A program made the position numbers and the translations under genes. Below the pieces are notes generated by a model, which saw nothing but the letters and a program-made list of their open reading frames with translations, ran no database searches and was not told the DNA's origin. This document shows, piece by piece, positions 1 through 9,553 of a DNA stretch of 38,097 nucleotides (positions are counted from its first letter, which is position 1; the number at the start of each line of letters is the position of its first letter). This DNA comes from Ignavibacteria bacterium (GTDB lineage: Bacteria; Bacteroidota; Ignavibacteria; Tepidaquicellales; OLB5): positions 1 through 38,097 of the forward strand of contig JAUQWQ010000227.1 of the NCBI GenBank assembly GCA_030835085.1. The letters run 5' to 3'.

Positions 1-1376
1 GCAAAACCTGTCAAATTATTTATGAATTGTACGTCCTGGTAATTTTCTCCGGTAAAATGTGAATTTGTTACCCAATTAATTCCCGCATTGGTTGTTTTCA
101 AATAGTAACCATATTTCGTGAAAGCATACCCCGTATCAATTGAAGGAAAACTCATTCCATGCAAATGATCATAATTCCCTGTCTCAAATACTTCCCAGTT
201 TTGGCCGCAATTAGTAGTTTTGGCAACTCTCCCTCCGTCAATTCCTGCATAACCTGTATTTTCATTGGGAAACATTATATTTTCAACATTTGAAAAACCG
301 GATTGAATGTTCAGGTTTGTTACAGTCCAATTAATACCGGAATTTGTGGTTTTATAAATTTTGTTATCACCTACGGTAAACCCGGTTAGAGAGTTAAGAA
401 AGGTAACATCTAAAAGTACATCGTTGAAACCTGTCGTAATACTGGTCCAATTCGCTCCTTTATTTGTAGTTTTGTATAAAAAGTTGTAATTATTCAAAGC
501 CCCTTTTCCTAAACCTGCATTTATATTCTTTAAAAACGTTGTATGAAAAGTTACTACTTCCGTCCAGTTTATTCCCTGATTTGTAGTATATAAAATACGC
601 TGCTGATTCTTCAAGTATCCGCTAAAATCATCAAAAAATATTATTTGATTATACTGATCACCCGGAGTATAAACAGAATCCCAGTTTAAACCGCTGTTAG
701 TTGTTTTTAATATTTTGTTATCAGTGTTGGCAAAACCGGTATTTTGATTTATGAAAAAAACAGATCTTACCTGGTATCTGGATATCAACGGCACTGTATC
801 CCAGCTCGACCCAGCATTAGTGGTTTTATAAATTCTCGCACTGTTAAGAATAGCAAGTTTGCTGCCACCTGCAAAACCTGTATTGTTAACAGGGAAATGA
901 ACGGCATTAATTGTATTATTGGTCAGCGGAGTCAAGCTTAAACTCCAGCTTTCACCAAGGTCACTGCTTATGTAAACCTTGTTATCTTTTAATCCATAAA
1001 GAATAGTTTGCGGAGTTGAACTGAAATTATAAACATAATCTACAGGTGCAGGAATATACCTCCAGTTATTTCCGCCATTGGTGGTCTTTAGAATGCCGCC
1101 GGTTGAACTTGAAAAACCTGTGATATCATTTATGAAAGTTAATGTCCCGCCGCATTCGCGGTTTGCCATTATTACAAATGAATTTCCTCCATCGGTGGAT
1201 TTCATGAGTGTATTACCAGCTGCAGAAACATATACTGTGTTATTTGCAGTGAATTCTACATCTATGTATGAATTTCCCTGCGGCAAAGGATTCAGCCAGA
1301 ACCAGCCATCCTGTGTATAAACACTTACAGAAAATGATAAACAATTTAAAGAAAGGATTAAATATAATTTTTTCAT
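1..1376 (-). CDS. Secreted repeat protein with Ycf48/BNR-like repeats (C-terminus beyond window)
   Basis: Minus frame is open from ATG at 1376 to the window edge and is missing from the ORF track because it has no stop in the window. Reads MKKLYLILSLNCLSFSVSVYTQDGWFW (signal-like), then about 10 repeats such as KTTNGGNNW, KTTNAGSSW, KTTNSGLNW, KTTNKGANW, KTTNSGINW. Confidence 0.8.
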   Translation of the reverse strand, partial: MKKLYLILSLNCLSFSVSVYTQDGWFWLNPLPQGNSYIDVEFTANNTVYVSAAGNTLMKSTDGGNSFVIMANRECGGTLTFINDITGFSSSTGGILKTTNGGNNWRYIPAPVDYVYNFSSTPQTILYGLKDNKVYISSDLGESWSLSLTPLTNNTINAVHFPVNNTGFAGGSKLAILNSARIYKTTNAGSSWDTVPLISRYQVRSVFFINQNTGFANTDNKILKTTNSGLNWDSVYTPGDQYNQIIFFDDFSGYLKNQQRILYTTNQGINWTEVVTFHTTFLKNINAGLGKGALNNYNFLYKTTNKGANWTSITTGFNDVLLDVTFLNSLTGFTVGDNKIYKTTNSGINWTVTNLNIQSGFSNVENIMFPNENTGYAGIDGGRVAKTTNCGQNWEVFETGNYDHLHGMSFPSIDTGYAFTKYGYYLKTTNAGINWVTNSHFTGENYQDVQFINNLTGF

Positions 1377-1579
1377 AACAAATTACATTAGGTTATTTTT
1401 AACATATTAAATTAATAGTATATTAACAATACAATTTTCAAAAATTATTAATTTGCTCTTTCATCTGAAAACTTGATGTAATCCGATGAAAACGCATATT
1501 TTCCCCGGGTTTCATTTCCCCAAAATTAGCATACTAACTTTCATAAATAAACGCTAAATTACCAAATATATACGTTATA

Positions 1580-2746
1580 ATGAAGAATATCGCTGTTTTA
1601 GGCTCTACAGGTTCAATAGGAAGAAATACGCTGGAAGTTGTCAGAAATCTGAACAGGAATGGATTTCCGGTTTCTGTTAAATATATTTCGGCAAACTCAA
1701 ATGTTGAGCTTCTTATACAGCAGATAGAAGAATTCAAGCCAAAAGCCGCGGTTATTTTCAATGAAACAAGTTTTAACGATCTTAAGTCACGTTCTTTAAA
1801 TCATAAATGTGAAATTCTCTGCGGACAAGCGGGCGTTAACGAAATTGCTTCCCGTGATGATTTTGAGCTTGTTGTAAATGCGCTCGTAGGTTTCAGCGGC
1901 CTGATACCAACAATAGAGGCTATTAAGCATGGTAAAGATATTGCGCTTGCCAACAAGGAATCACTTGTAGTAGCAGGTGAGCTTATTTATTCAATGCTCC
2001 GTGAGAGCAAATCACACCTGCTGCCTATTGATAGCGAACACAGCGCAATACTGCAATGCCTGCAGGGCGAACCGCTAGAGGAAGTATCGCGGTTAATTTT
2101 AACCGCTTCAGGGGGACCCTTCAGGGAGCTTTCAAAAGAAGAAATGAATTCTGTAACAGTTGCCCAGGCATTAAAGCATCCTAACTGGGTGATGGGCAAT
2201 AAGATAACCATAGATTCCGCCACATTAATGAACAAAGGCTTTGAAATTATTGAAGCTAAATGGTTGTTCAATATAGAAGCGGAAAACATAGATGTTTTGA
2301 TACACCCGCAGTCAATTATCCACTCAATGGTGGAATTCACTGATGGCTCTGTGAAAGCGCAGCTTGGCGTGCCTGATATGAAAGTGCCGATTCAGTACGC
2401 GTTAACTTATCCGGGCAGAATTAAGTCAGATTTCCCAAGGATAGATTTTAAACAACTGAAAAATCTGACATTTGATGAGCCTGACCTCGAAAAATTTGAG
2501 TGCTTAAAGCTTGCATATGATGTAATAAAATCGGGCGGCTCTTATCCAATAGTATTGAACGGGGCAAATGAGGCTGCAATTGACCTCTTCCTGAAGGAAA
2601 AAATAAGGTTCACCGATATTCCCGCGCTTATAAAAAGCGCAATGGATAAACATGAAAATCATGTTTCGCCAAGCCTTGAAAACATTGTAAGTATCGATAG
2701 CTGGTCGAGGAAGTTCGTTTATGATTCAGCTACTGAGCTTGTTTAG
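1580..2746 (+). CDS. dxr: 1-deoxy-D-xylulose 5-phosphate reductoisomerase
   Basis: MKNIAVLGSTGSIGRNTLEVV Rossmann start; ALANKESLVVAG, LPIDSEHSAI, LTASGGPFR, HPNWVMGNKITIDSATLMNKG motifs. Confidence 0.97.
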   Translation: MKNIAVLGSTGSIGRNTLEVVRNLNRNGFPVSVKYISANSNVELLIQQIEEFKPKAAVIFNETSFNDLKSRSLNHKCEILCGQAGVNEIASRDDFELVVNALVGFSGLIPTIEAIKHGKDIALANKESLVVAGELIYSMLRESKSHLLPIDSEHSAILQCLQGEPLEEVSRLILTASGGPFRELSKEEMNSVTVAQALKHPNWVMGNKITIDSATLMNKGFEIIEAKWLFNIEAENIDVLIHPQSIIHSMVEFTDGSVKAQLGVPDMKVPIQYALTYPGRIKSDFPRIDFKQLKNLTFDEPDLEKFECLKLAYDVIKSGGSYPIVLNGANEAAIDLFLKEKIRFTDIPALIKSAMDKHENHVSPSLENIVSIDSWSRKFVYDSATELV

Positions 2747-2847
2747 AATAAAAACTTGAGTTAAATAAATAAGATTATTTAAATAGTAACATTGCGCTGT
2801 AACTTTTTCATCGGTTATAGTTTGCAAAAGGAGAAAAACAAAATAAT

Positions 2848-4173
2848 ATGGATGTAGTAAGCACAATTCTTTATTTTCTTATAACGATCGTGATACTGGT
2901 TTTTGTACACGAGTTCGGTCACTTTGCCGCGGCAAAGCTTTGCAAAATGAAGGTGGATAAATTCTATCTGTTCTTCGATTTCTTCAATCTCCGAATCTTT
3001 AAATTCGTTAAGGGTGATACTGAGTACGGACTCGGTATATTCCCCTTAGGCGGATATGTTAAGGTTGCAGGCATGATTGATGAAAGCATGGATAAGGATT
3101 TCGTAAACCAGCCGCCGCAGCCGTGGGAATTCCGTTCAAAGCCCGTTTGGCAGAGAATGTTCGTAATCACAGCAGGCGTTATCATGAACACGCTGCTTGC
3201 GTTCGCAATATTCTATACTATCAACCTTGTTGAAGGCAAACAAAAAATGGAAACCAACACAGTTGGTTATGTAACGCCTAATTCAATTGCTGTAAAATAC
3301 GGCATTCAGCCCGGCTCACAGATAATTTCCGTGAACGGCAACCCGGTTAATTACTGGGATGATGTAAGGGGATATGTATTTATTGAAGCTATGGGTGAAG
3401 ATGTTACGCTTAGGGTTAGAACCAACGGTACAGAAAAAGATATCTTTATACCCAAAAGTGATCTGTCTGAGCTAAGCGAGCGTTCTTTCGGTATTTTCCC
3501 TTCGCAAATGGAACCAATGATACAGCAGGTTGCTGAAACGGGTCCCGCAAAGAACCTTGGTTTGCAAAAAGGTGATGTGATCACTGAAGCAAACGGAAAC
3601 CCGATAACTCACTCACAGCAGTTCGTTGATATCATAAAAGGCAATGCCGGAAAAGATATAGCCGTTAAATGGAACAGGAATGGTTCTGTGATGAATGGCG
3701 TTGTAAAACCCGCTGCCGATAGCACTATTGGCATTGGCATCGGCAAATACACCGGTACTGTGAAGACTATCAATTATAATGTGATTTCTGCAATACCACA
3801 GGGATTTAACGACCTGTGGCACTACGGCGTAGTGCTGTTTGTTAAATCAATGTGGAAGATAATAAAAGGTGATATTGCTTTCAGCAAAGCAGTAGGCGGA
3901 CCCGTTAAAATTGCGCAGTATGCGGGACAATCAGCCGAAGGCGGCTTCCTTTCATTTCTTGGCTTTATGGCAATGCTTTCAATTACGCTTGCAATAATCA
4001 ATATCCTGCCTTTCCCCGCGCTTGATGGCGGGCATTTTATGTTCCTGCTGTATGAGGGAATTTTCCGAAAGCCTGTTTCACATAAAATACAGATAGTTGT
4101 ACAGAATGTAGGCTTTATAGTACTTATGGCTTTTATGGCATTTGTAGTTTATAATGATATTATTAACATATAA
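2848..4173 (+). CDS. rseP: RIP metalloprotease RseP (site-2 protease)
   Basis: HEFGH zinc motif in the first TM segment, PDZ-like regions, C-terminal NILPFPALDGGH. Confidence 0.95.
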   Translation: MDVVSTILYFLITIVILVFVHEFGHFAAAKLCKMKVDKFYLFFDFFNLRIFKFVKGDTEYGLGIFPLGGYVKVAGMIDESMDKDFVNQPPQPWEFRSKPVWQRMFVITAGVIMNTLLAFAIFYTINLVEGKQKMETNTVGYVTPNSIAVKYGIQPGSQIISVNGNPVNYWDDVRGYVFIEAMGEDVTLRVRTNGTEKDIFIPKSDLSELSERSFGIFPSQMEPMIQQVAETGPAKNLGLQKGDVITEANGNPITHSQQFVDIIKGNAGKDIAVKWNRNGSVMNGVVKPAADSTIGIGIGKYTGTVKTINYNVISAIPQGFNDLWHYGVVLFVKSMWKIIKGDIAFSKAVGGPVKIAQYAGQSAEGGFLSFLGFMAMLSITLAIINILPFPALDGGHFMFLLYEGIFRKPVSHKIQIVVQNVGFIVLMAFMAFVVYNDIINI

Positions 4174-4194
4174 TTTAAATTAATTTTTTTATTT

Positions 4195-4227
4195 AAAATG
4201 ACCGGCACTATTAAAGCTGGTCATTTT
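4195..4227 (+). terminator. Probable intrinsic terminator after rseP
   Basis: AAAATGACC (4195-4203) pairs with GGTCATTTT (4219-4227), followed by a T-rich tract. Confidence 0.65.
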
Positions 4228-4233
4228 TTATTT

Positions 4234-6126
4234 ATGAAAACTGACCGCTATTTTATTATTGATTTCGATAGTACGTTCATAAAGGTTGAAGCACTTGATG
4301 AATTGGCTGAGATATCTTTGAAGTCCCGCCCTGAGCAGGAAGCCTTATGTGCACAGATACGCGGGCTGACCGATGCTGCAATGAACGGCGTGATGAAGTT
4401 TCCCGAATCACTGGCTAAACGTATTGCGTTATTGAATGCAGATAAAAAACATATTGAAAAGCTTGTAAAGAAGCTTAATAAAATGGTATCGCAATCAGTT
4501 ACATCAAATAAAGATTTTTTCAGGAAGTACGCTGAAAGTATTATTGTTATATCAGGGGGATTCAAAGAATATATCATTCCGGTTGTTAGCAGGTTTGGCA
4601 TTCCGGAAAAGAATGTTTATGCAAATTCATTTGTTTACGGCAATAAGGGTAAGATCACAGGATTTGATAGAACCAGCCTGCTGGCCCAGGCGGGAGGAAA
4701 GGTCAAACAGCTGCGTAAGCTTAAGTTAAAGGGCGAGCTTATTGCAATTGGTGATGGCCACACTGATTATGAGCTTAAAGAGTCCGGTTTAATTTCAAAA
4801 TTCTACGCCTTCACTGAAAATATTGAGCGCCTTGCTGTTATGAAAAAAGCTGACCACGTAACACCGAGTTTTGATGAATTTTTATATATATCCAAATTAC
4901 CAATGAGTATATCATACCCGAAGAACAGAATAAAAGTACTGCTGCTTGAAAATATACACAAAGATGCAGTTCAGCTTTTTAAAGCCGAAGGCTATACGGT
5001 GGAGTCAGTTGCCGGCAGCCTTAGTGAAGAAGTGCTTGCCGAAAGAATAAAGGATGTTTCAATTCTGGGCATTCGTTCAAAAACCATTGTATCAGAAAAA
5101 GTGCTGACCAAAGCTAAAAAACTTCTTGCAGTTGGCGCGTTTTGCGTTGGTACAAACCAGATCGATCTTAATGCCTGCTTAAGCAGGGGAATTATAGCTT
5201 TCAATGCGCCTTTCAGCAATACAAGGAGTGTTGTTGAGCTTGTTGTGGGTGAAATTATCCTGCTTATGCGCGGCATATTTGATAAGAGCCGCAATCTGCA
5301 TAACGGTGTGTGGGATAAATCCTCACAAGGCAGCTTTGAAGTGCGCGGCAAGAAGCTTGGTATTATTGGTTACGGTAAAATTGGTTCACAGCTATCAGTA
5401 TTAGCCGAAGATATGGGTATGGAAGTATATTATTATGATGTGCTTGAAAAGCTGGCGCTTGGCAATGCACGGAAATGCCACTCACTGAAAGAGCTGCTTA
5501 AGAAAGCGGATATTGTGACTGTACATGTTGATGGCAGTGAGCAGAATACCAATATGATAGGGGAGAAAGAATTCCGCCAGATGAAAGAAGGCGTAATCTT
5601 CCTCAACTTAAGCAGGGGATTTGTGGTTGATATTGATGCATTAGTAAACAGCATAAATTCAGGTAAAGTCAGGGGAGCATCCGTTGATGTTTTCCCATAT
5701 GAGCCTGTAAGCAACGACGAAAAATTTATAAGCAGGCTTCAGGGACTGCCGAATGTTGTGCTCACGCCGCACATCGGCGGCAGCACTGATGAAGCGCAGA
5801 AGGATATCGCTAATTTTGTGCCGCGCAAGATGATAGATTTTATCAACAGTGGTAATTCATATTACAGCGTTAATTTTCCTAATATCCAGCTTCCATCGTT
5901 TGAAAATGCGCACAGGCTGATACATATTCACCACAACATGCCGGGTATACTGGCAAAGATAAACGCCGTGTTTGCAGGGAATAATATTAATATTATAGGA
6001 CAGTATCTTAAGACCAATGAGCTAATTGGGTATGTTATAACCGATATCAGCAAAAAGTATGACCCGAAAGTGATAAATGAGCTGAAGGGAATTGATCATA
6101 CAATTAAGTTCAGGATATTGTATTAG
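4234..6126 (+). CDS. Fused phosphoserine phosphatase (SerB-like HAD) and D-3-phosphoglycerate dehydrogenase with C-terminal ACT domain
   Basis: HAD motif DFDSTF, VISGGF, AIGDGHTDYE; then 2-hydroxyacid dehydrogenase motifs (GTNQIDL, LGIIGYGKIGSQ, LNLSRGFVVD, TPHIGGST) and ACT HHNMPGILAKINAVFAGNNINI. The track start at 4198 lies in the terminator hairpin; in-frame ATG at 4234 preferred. Confidence 0.92.
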   Translation: MKTDRYFIIDFDSTFIKVEALDELAEISLKSRPEQEALCAQIRGLTDAAMNGVMKFPESLAKRIALLNADKKHIEKLVKKLNKMVSQSVTSNKDFFRKYAESIIVISGGFKEYIIPVVSRFGIPEKNVYANSFVYGNKGKITGFDRTSLLAQAGGKVKQLRKLKLKGELIAIGDGHTDYELKESGLISKFYAFTENIERLAVMKKADHVTPSFDEFLYISKLPMSISYPKNRIKVLLLENIHKDAVQLFKAEGYTVESVAGSLSEEVLAERIKDVSILGIRSKTIVSEKVLTKAKKLLAVGAFCVGTNQIDLNACLSRGIIAFNAPFSNTRSVVELVVGEIILLMRGIFDKSRNLHNGVWDKSSQGSFEVRGKKLGIIGYGKIGSQLSVLAEDMGMEVYYYDVLEKLALGNARKCHSLKELLKKADIVTVHVDGSEQNTNMIGEKEFRQMKEGVIFLNLSRGFVVDIDALVNSINSGKVRGASVDVFPYEPVSNDEKFISRLQGLPNVVLTPHIGGSTDEAQKDIANFVPRKMIDFINSGNSYYSVNFPNIQLPSFENAHRLIHIHHNMPGILAKINAVFAGNNINIIGQYLKTNELIGYVITDISKKYDPKVINELKGIDHTIKFRILY

Positions 6127-6134
6127 TTGTTTTT

Positions 6135-6179
6135 GTCATTCCCGGTTTACCCCTTTGGGGCGAAAGCGGGAATCTATAG
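6135..6179. repeat. Dispersed hairpin repeat (GTCATTCCCG...AAAGCGGGAATC type)
   Basis: GTCATTCCCGGTTTACCCCTTTGGGGCGAAAGCGGGAATC: nested inverted repeat. Confidence 0.6.
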
Positions 6180-6335
6180 TTTAATAATCATATGTTTGTA
6201 TGGTAAACAGATTTGTTGAGAAGAAAATTAAATCTAAAGAGTCATATAGCCTTTTTTGAATTATATTTAGTTTCCGGCTTTAGTAAATTTGTAATATGCA
6301 TAAGACTTTTGTGAACTTGATGTAAGAGAAGCAAA

Positions 6336-6361
6336 CATTCCCAAACTGGAGTTTGGGAATG
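6336..6361. repeat. 12-bp perfect inverted repeat
   Basis: CATTCCCAAACT-GG-AGTTTGGGAATG. Confidence 0.65.
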
Positions 6362-6422
6362 AGGAGTGAAGTGAGACTTTTGAAGTCGTATACTCACAGA
6401 TAATAATTCAATAGAATATAAT

Positions 6423-7712
6423 TTGTTAATCCAGGCATTATTCATAGTAATTTTAATATTTGTTAACGCAATTTTTGTGGTAACTGAGTATGCCATCATC
6501 CGTGTTCGCTCTGCTGAAATAGATGCGCTTGCCGCAAAAGGCAACTTAAGGGCAATGCGGGCAAAAGGGGTTATCGGTGATCTTGATAAATATATTTCAG
6601 CTACGCAGCTTGGTATAACATTTGTCAATCTGCTCTTGGGCTGGGTTGGAGAAGATATTTTTATTCATTTACTTCAGCCAGCGTTCATAACTTTGGGTAT
6701 TTCAGATTCATTCAGCCAGACACTTGCTGTAATTTTCGGATTACTGATAATTACATACTTTACTATTACTATTGGTGAGCTTGCCCCGAAAGCATTCGCC
6801 ATTAGAAAATACATGAGCGCAACATTGTGGCTTTCATACCCGCTGACAATTTTCTACAAAATATTCAAACCGTTCATTTGGCTGCTTAATGTATCCGCTG
6901 CGCTTATTATCAGGATGATAGGTATCAAACCGCTTGAAAATGACAGCGGGATTCACAGCCAGGATGAAATAAGGCAGGTCATTTTGCAGGGCAGAAAAGC
7001 CGGGGTAATAGATAAAACCGAGCAGCAGCTCATTGAAAAAATATTTGATTTCAACGATAAGCTTGCCAAGGAAATCATGGTTCACCGAGGTGATATGATA
7101 GTGCTTAATATCAGCGATAGCCGCGAGAAAATATATGAAGTAGTAACTGAAGAAGGTTATTCAAGGATCCCGGTTTACAAAGATACCGTGGATAATATTA
7201 TCGGAATAATTTACACAAAAGACCTTATCTCTGCATCAGAGCACAGGCAGCTTATTGCGCTGCATGATATCATACGCCCCGCATATTTTGTTTCTGAAAC
7301 TAAAAATATCGGGATACTGCTCAGGGAATTTCAGAAAAACAAAGTCCATATGGGAATAGTTGTGAATGAATACGGCGGTGTAGAGGGACTGGTTACAATG
7401 GAAGATATCATTGAAGAAATTACCGGGGAGATAATGGATGAGTATGATACCGAGTCACCAGATATAATTAAAGCAAAAGACCAGGAGTATCTTGTCAATC
7501 CGTTTATTCCTGTAAATGAATTCAATGAAAAATTTAAAGCCTCTATCCCATTGGATAAAGGCTATAATACTTTAGGCGGATTTTTGTATCATGTCACCGG
7601 TCACATTCCTTCATTGTATGAACGTATCGATTATTCCGGGTTTACTTTTATCATAACCTCAAAGCAGCGTAACACAATAAAGCAGGTTAAGGTGATAAAG
7701 AATAAAGCGTAA
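6423..7712 (+). CDS. CNNM/CorC (DUF21-CBS) transporter-like membrane protein
   Basis: DUF21 TM region, CBS segment GYSRIPVYKDTVDNIIGIIYTKDL, VVNEYGGVEGLVTMEDIIEEITGEI, CorC-HlyC C-terminus. TTG start. Confidence 0.92.
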   Translation: MLIQALFIVILIFVNAIFVVTEYAIIRVRSAEIDALAAKGNLRAMRAKGVIGDLDKYISATQLGITFVNLLLGWVGEDIFIHLLQPAFITLGISDSFSQTLAVIFGLLIITYFTITIGELAPKAFAIRKYMSATLWLSYPLTIFYKIFKPFIWLLNVSAALIIRMIGIKPLENDSGIHSQDEIRQVILQGRKAGVIDKTEQQLIEKIFDFNDKLAKEIMVHRGDMIVLNISDSREKIYEVVTEEGYSRIPVYKDTVDNIIGIIYTKDLISASEHRQLIALHDIIRPAYFVSETKNIGILLREFQKNKVHMGIVVNEYGGVEGLVTMEDIIEEITGEIMDEYDTESPDIIKAKDQEYLVNPFIPVNEFNEKFKASIPLDKGYNTLGGFLYHVTGHIPSLYERIDYSGFTFIITSKQRNTIKQVKVIKNKA

Positions 7713-7715
7713 AAC

Positions 7716-8084
7716 TTACTTCACTCTCACAGGCAGCTCGCTGCCGATAAAGAATTGTCCGTTAATACCCTGTATATCCACCGGAATTTTATCACCAAAT
7801 ACACTCCTGCCGTTCACTGAGCTTATATCAACCCTCAGGTTCTTGCTTGAGCTTCCGTCAATTCTTTGCAGGTCAATTGGCAAATAACCTCCTGATATTG
7901 AGTACCCGTTGATTGTCTTCAGGTTAACATCCTGAACTGTGTCATAAGCATTTGCATCCCCGGGACCAAAGTATATGTTTACTGTAATAAGCAGCAGGCA
8001 TACTGCAATTACCGTCAAAACGCTTTTGGAGTACTTATCCAGGTTTACGGTTGTTTTTACTGTGGTTGTATTGGTTTCAGTCAT
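7716..8084 (-). CDS. Small TM-anchored protein with about 17-aa ING...LPVDLQ repeats
   Basis: In-frame ATG at 8084 preceded by AAAGGAAG; the track's 8249 start is an N-terminal over-extension. TM SVLTVIAVCLLLITVNIYF. Confidence 0.75.
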   Translation of the reverse strand: MTETNTTTVKTTVNLDKYSKSVLTVIAVCLLLITVNIYFGPGDANAYDTVQDVNLKTINGYSISGGYLPIDLQRIDGSSSKNLRVDISSVNGRSVFGDKIPVDIQGINGQFFIGSELPVRVK

Positions 8085-8243
8085 TTTCAGGCTTCCTTTC
8101 GTTGTTTGCACAGAAATAAAAGTGCAGTGTATTTTGATGAGTATATTTGTTATATTTACAGTGAAAATAATGTATTTAAGGTAAAAAAAGTGAGTAAAAG
8201 TTCGGTTTTTTGTGTAAATTTTTGTAAAGTTAATACCCGGTAA

Positions 8244-9548
8244 ATGCATCTTGAAAGTGTACTATTTGAGTTAATTCTTGTTTTACTTATAATATTTGCA
8301 AATGCGTTTTTTGTGGCAGCAGAATTTGCAATAGTAAAAGTCCGTACCACACAAATACAGCCTCTTGCAGATAAGAACAATAAACGCGCCAAGATAACAG
8401 TTAAGATACTTGCCAATCTGGACGCGTATCTATCGGCATCACAGGTTGGTATTACAATGACCTCTCTGGGTTTGGGCTGGGTAGGCGAGCCCGTTACAGC
8501 GAAGCTGTTGAGTCCGATATTTACCTGGTTTGGCATGACCAATGAGCAGACCATCCATACACTTTCAATTATAGTCGGATTTATTTTCCTCACATTCCTG
8601 CATATATCTCTTGGCGAGCAGGCACCCAAAATGCTGGCTATTAAGTCACCAAAATCAGTATCACTTATTGTTGCAATCCCGCTTAATTTATTTTACATCA
8701 CATTCAAACCCATAGTATGGATGCTGAATCATGCCGCGAATTTTATATTAAGGCTTATCGGCATTCAGCAGGTACCTGATTCCGAACGCATCAATTCCGA
8801 AGAAGAATTGCGGCTGTTAATATCCGAAGGACGTAAATCAGGCGCAATCGATCAGACTGAACATCAGCTGATAGAAAAAATATTTGAGTTCAACGATAAG
8901 CAGGCAAGTGAGATTATGGTGCCGAGGAACCATATGATAGCCATAAATCTCGAGGATTCCCGCGAAGAGATTTTCCAGAAAGTTACAGAAGAAGGATTTT
9001 CAAGGATTCCGGTTTACAAAGAGACAATTGATAATATTGTAGGGATAATATACACCAAAGATCTTATTTCAGCATCAGAACACAGAGAGCTTATAGCTTT
9101 GCAGGATATAATCCGCCCCGCTTTTTTTGTTTCATCAACCAAACAGATAGGCAATCTGCTTAAAGAAATGCAGCGCAGTAAGGTTCACATGGCTATTGTA
9201 GTTGATGAATACGGCGGAGTTGAAGGCTTGGTGACGATAGAAGATATCATTGAAGAAATTGTTGGTGAAATACAGGATGAATATGATGTTGATGAAACAC
9301 AGGAAGTAGTAAGTGAAAAAAGCGGTGTATATCTTGTAAACCCGATAATTTCAATAGAGAATTTTAATACCAGGTTCAAAACAAATCTGCCAGAAGACCC
9401 TGATTACCAGACGCTAAACGGATTTTTGCAGAAAGTTACGGGTCACATTCCGGAAGTATACGAAAGAATTGATTTTAAAGGAATGAGCTTTGTGATTACT
9501 AAAAAATCCGGTAACAGGGTTATGCAGGTAAGAGTACAGAAGATTTAA
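8244..9548 (+). CDS. CNNM/CorC (DUF21-CBS) transporter-like membrane protein, paralogue of 6423-7712
   Basis: Same architecture; near-identical stretches (RIPVYKETIDNIVGIIYTKDLISASEHRELIAL; VVDEYGGVEGLVTIEDIIEEIVGEI). Confidence 0.93.
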   Translation: MHLESVLFELILVLLIIFANAFFVAAEFAIVKVRTTQIQPLADKNNKRAKITVKILANLDAYLSASQVGITMTSLGLGWVGEPVTAKLLSPIFTWFGMTNEQTIHTLSIIVGFIFLTFLHISLGEQAPKMLAIKSPKSVSLIVAIPLNLFYITFKPIVWMLNHAANFILRLIGIQQVPDSERINSEEELRLLISEGRKSGAIDQTEHQLIEKIFEFNDKQASEIMVPRNHMIAINLEDSREEIFQKVTEEGFSRIPVYKETIDNIVGIIYTKDLISASEHRELIALQDIIRPAFFVSSTKQIGNLLKEMQRSKVHMAIVVDEYGGVEGLVTIEDIIEEIVGEIQDEYDVDETQEVVSEKSGVYLVNPIISIENFNTRFKTNLPEDPDYQTLNGFLQKVTGHIPEVYERIDFKGMSFVITKKSGNRVMQVRVQKI

Positions 9549-9553
9549 AATAA

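Noticed and set aside
1987-2340. 117-aa minus-strand ORF antisense to dxr
   Set aside because: Shadow ORF of a conserved enzyme gene.
6242-6628. 128-aa minus-strand ORF
   Set aside because: Crosses the hairpin repeats and the CNNM gene start; no domain.
8156-8629. 157-aa minus-strand ORF
   Set aside because: Antisense to the start of the CNNM gene; composition and overlap indicate a chance frame.
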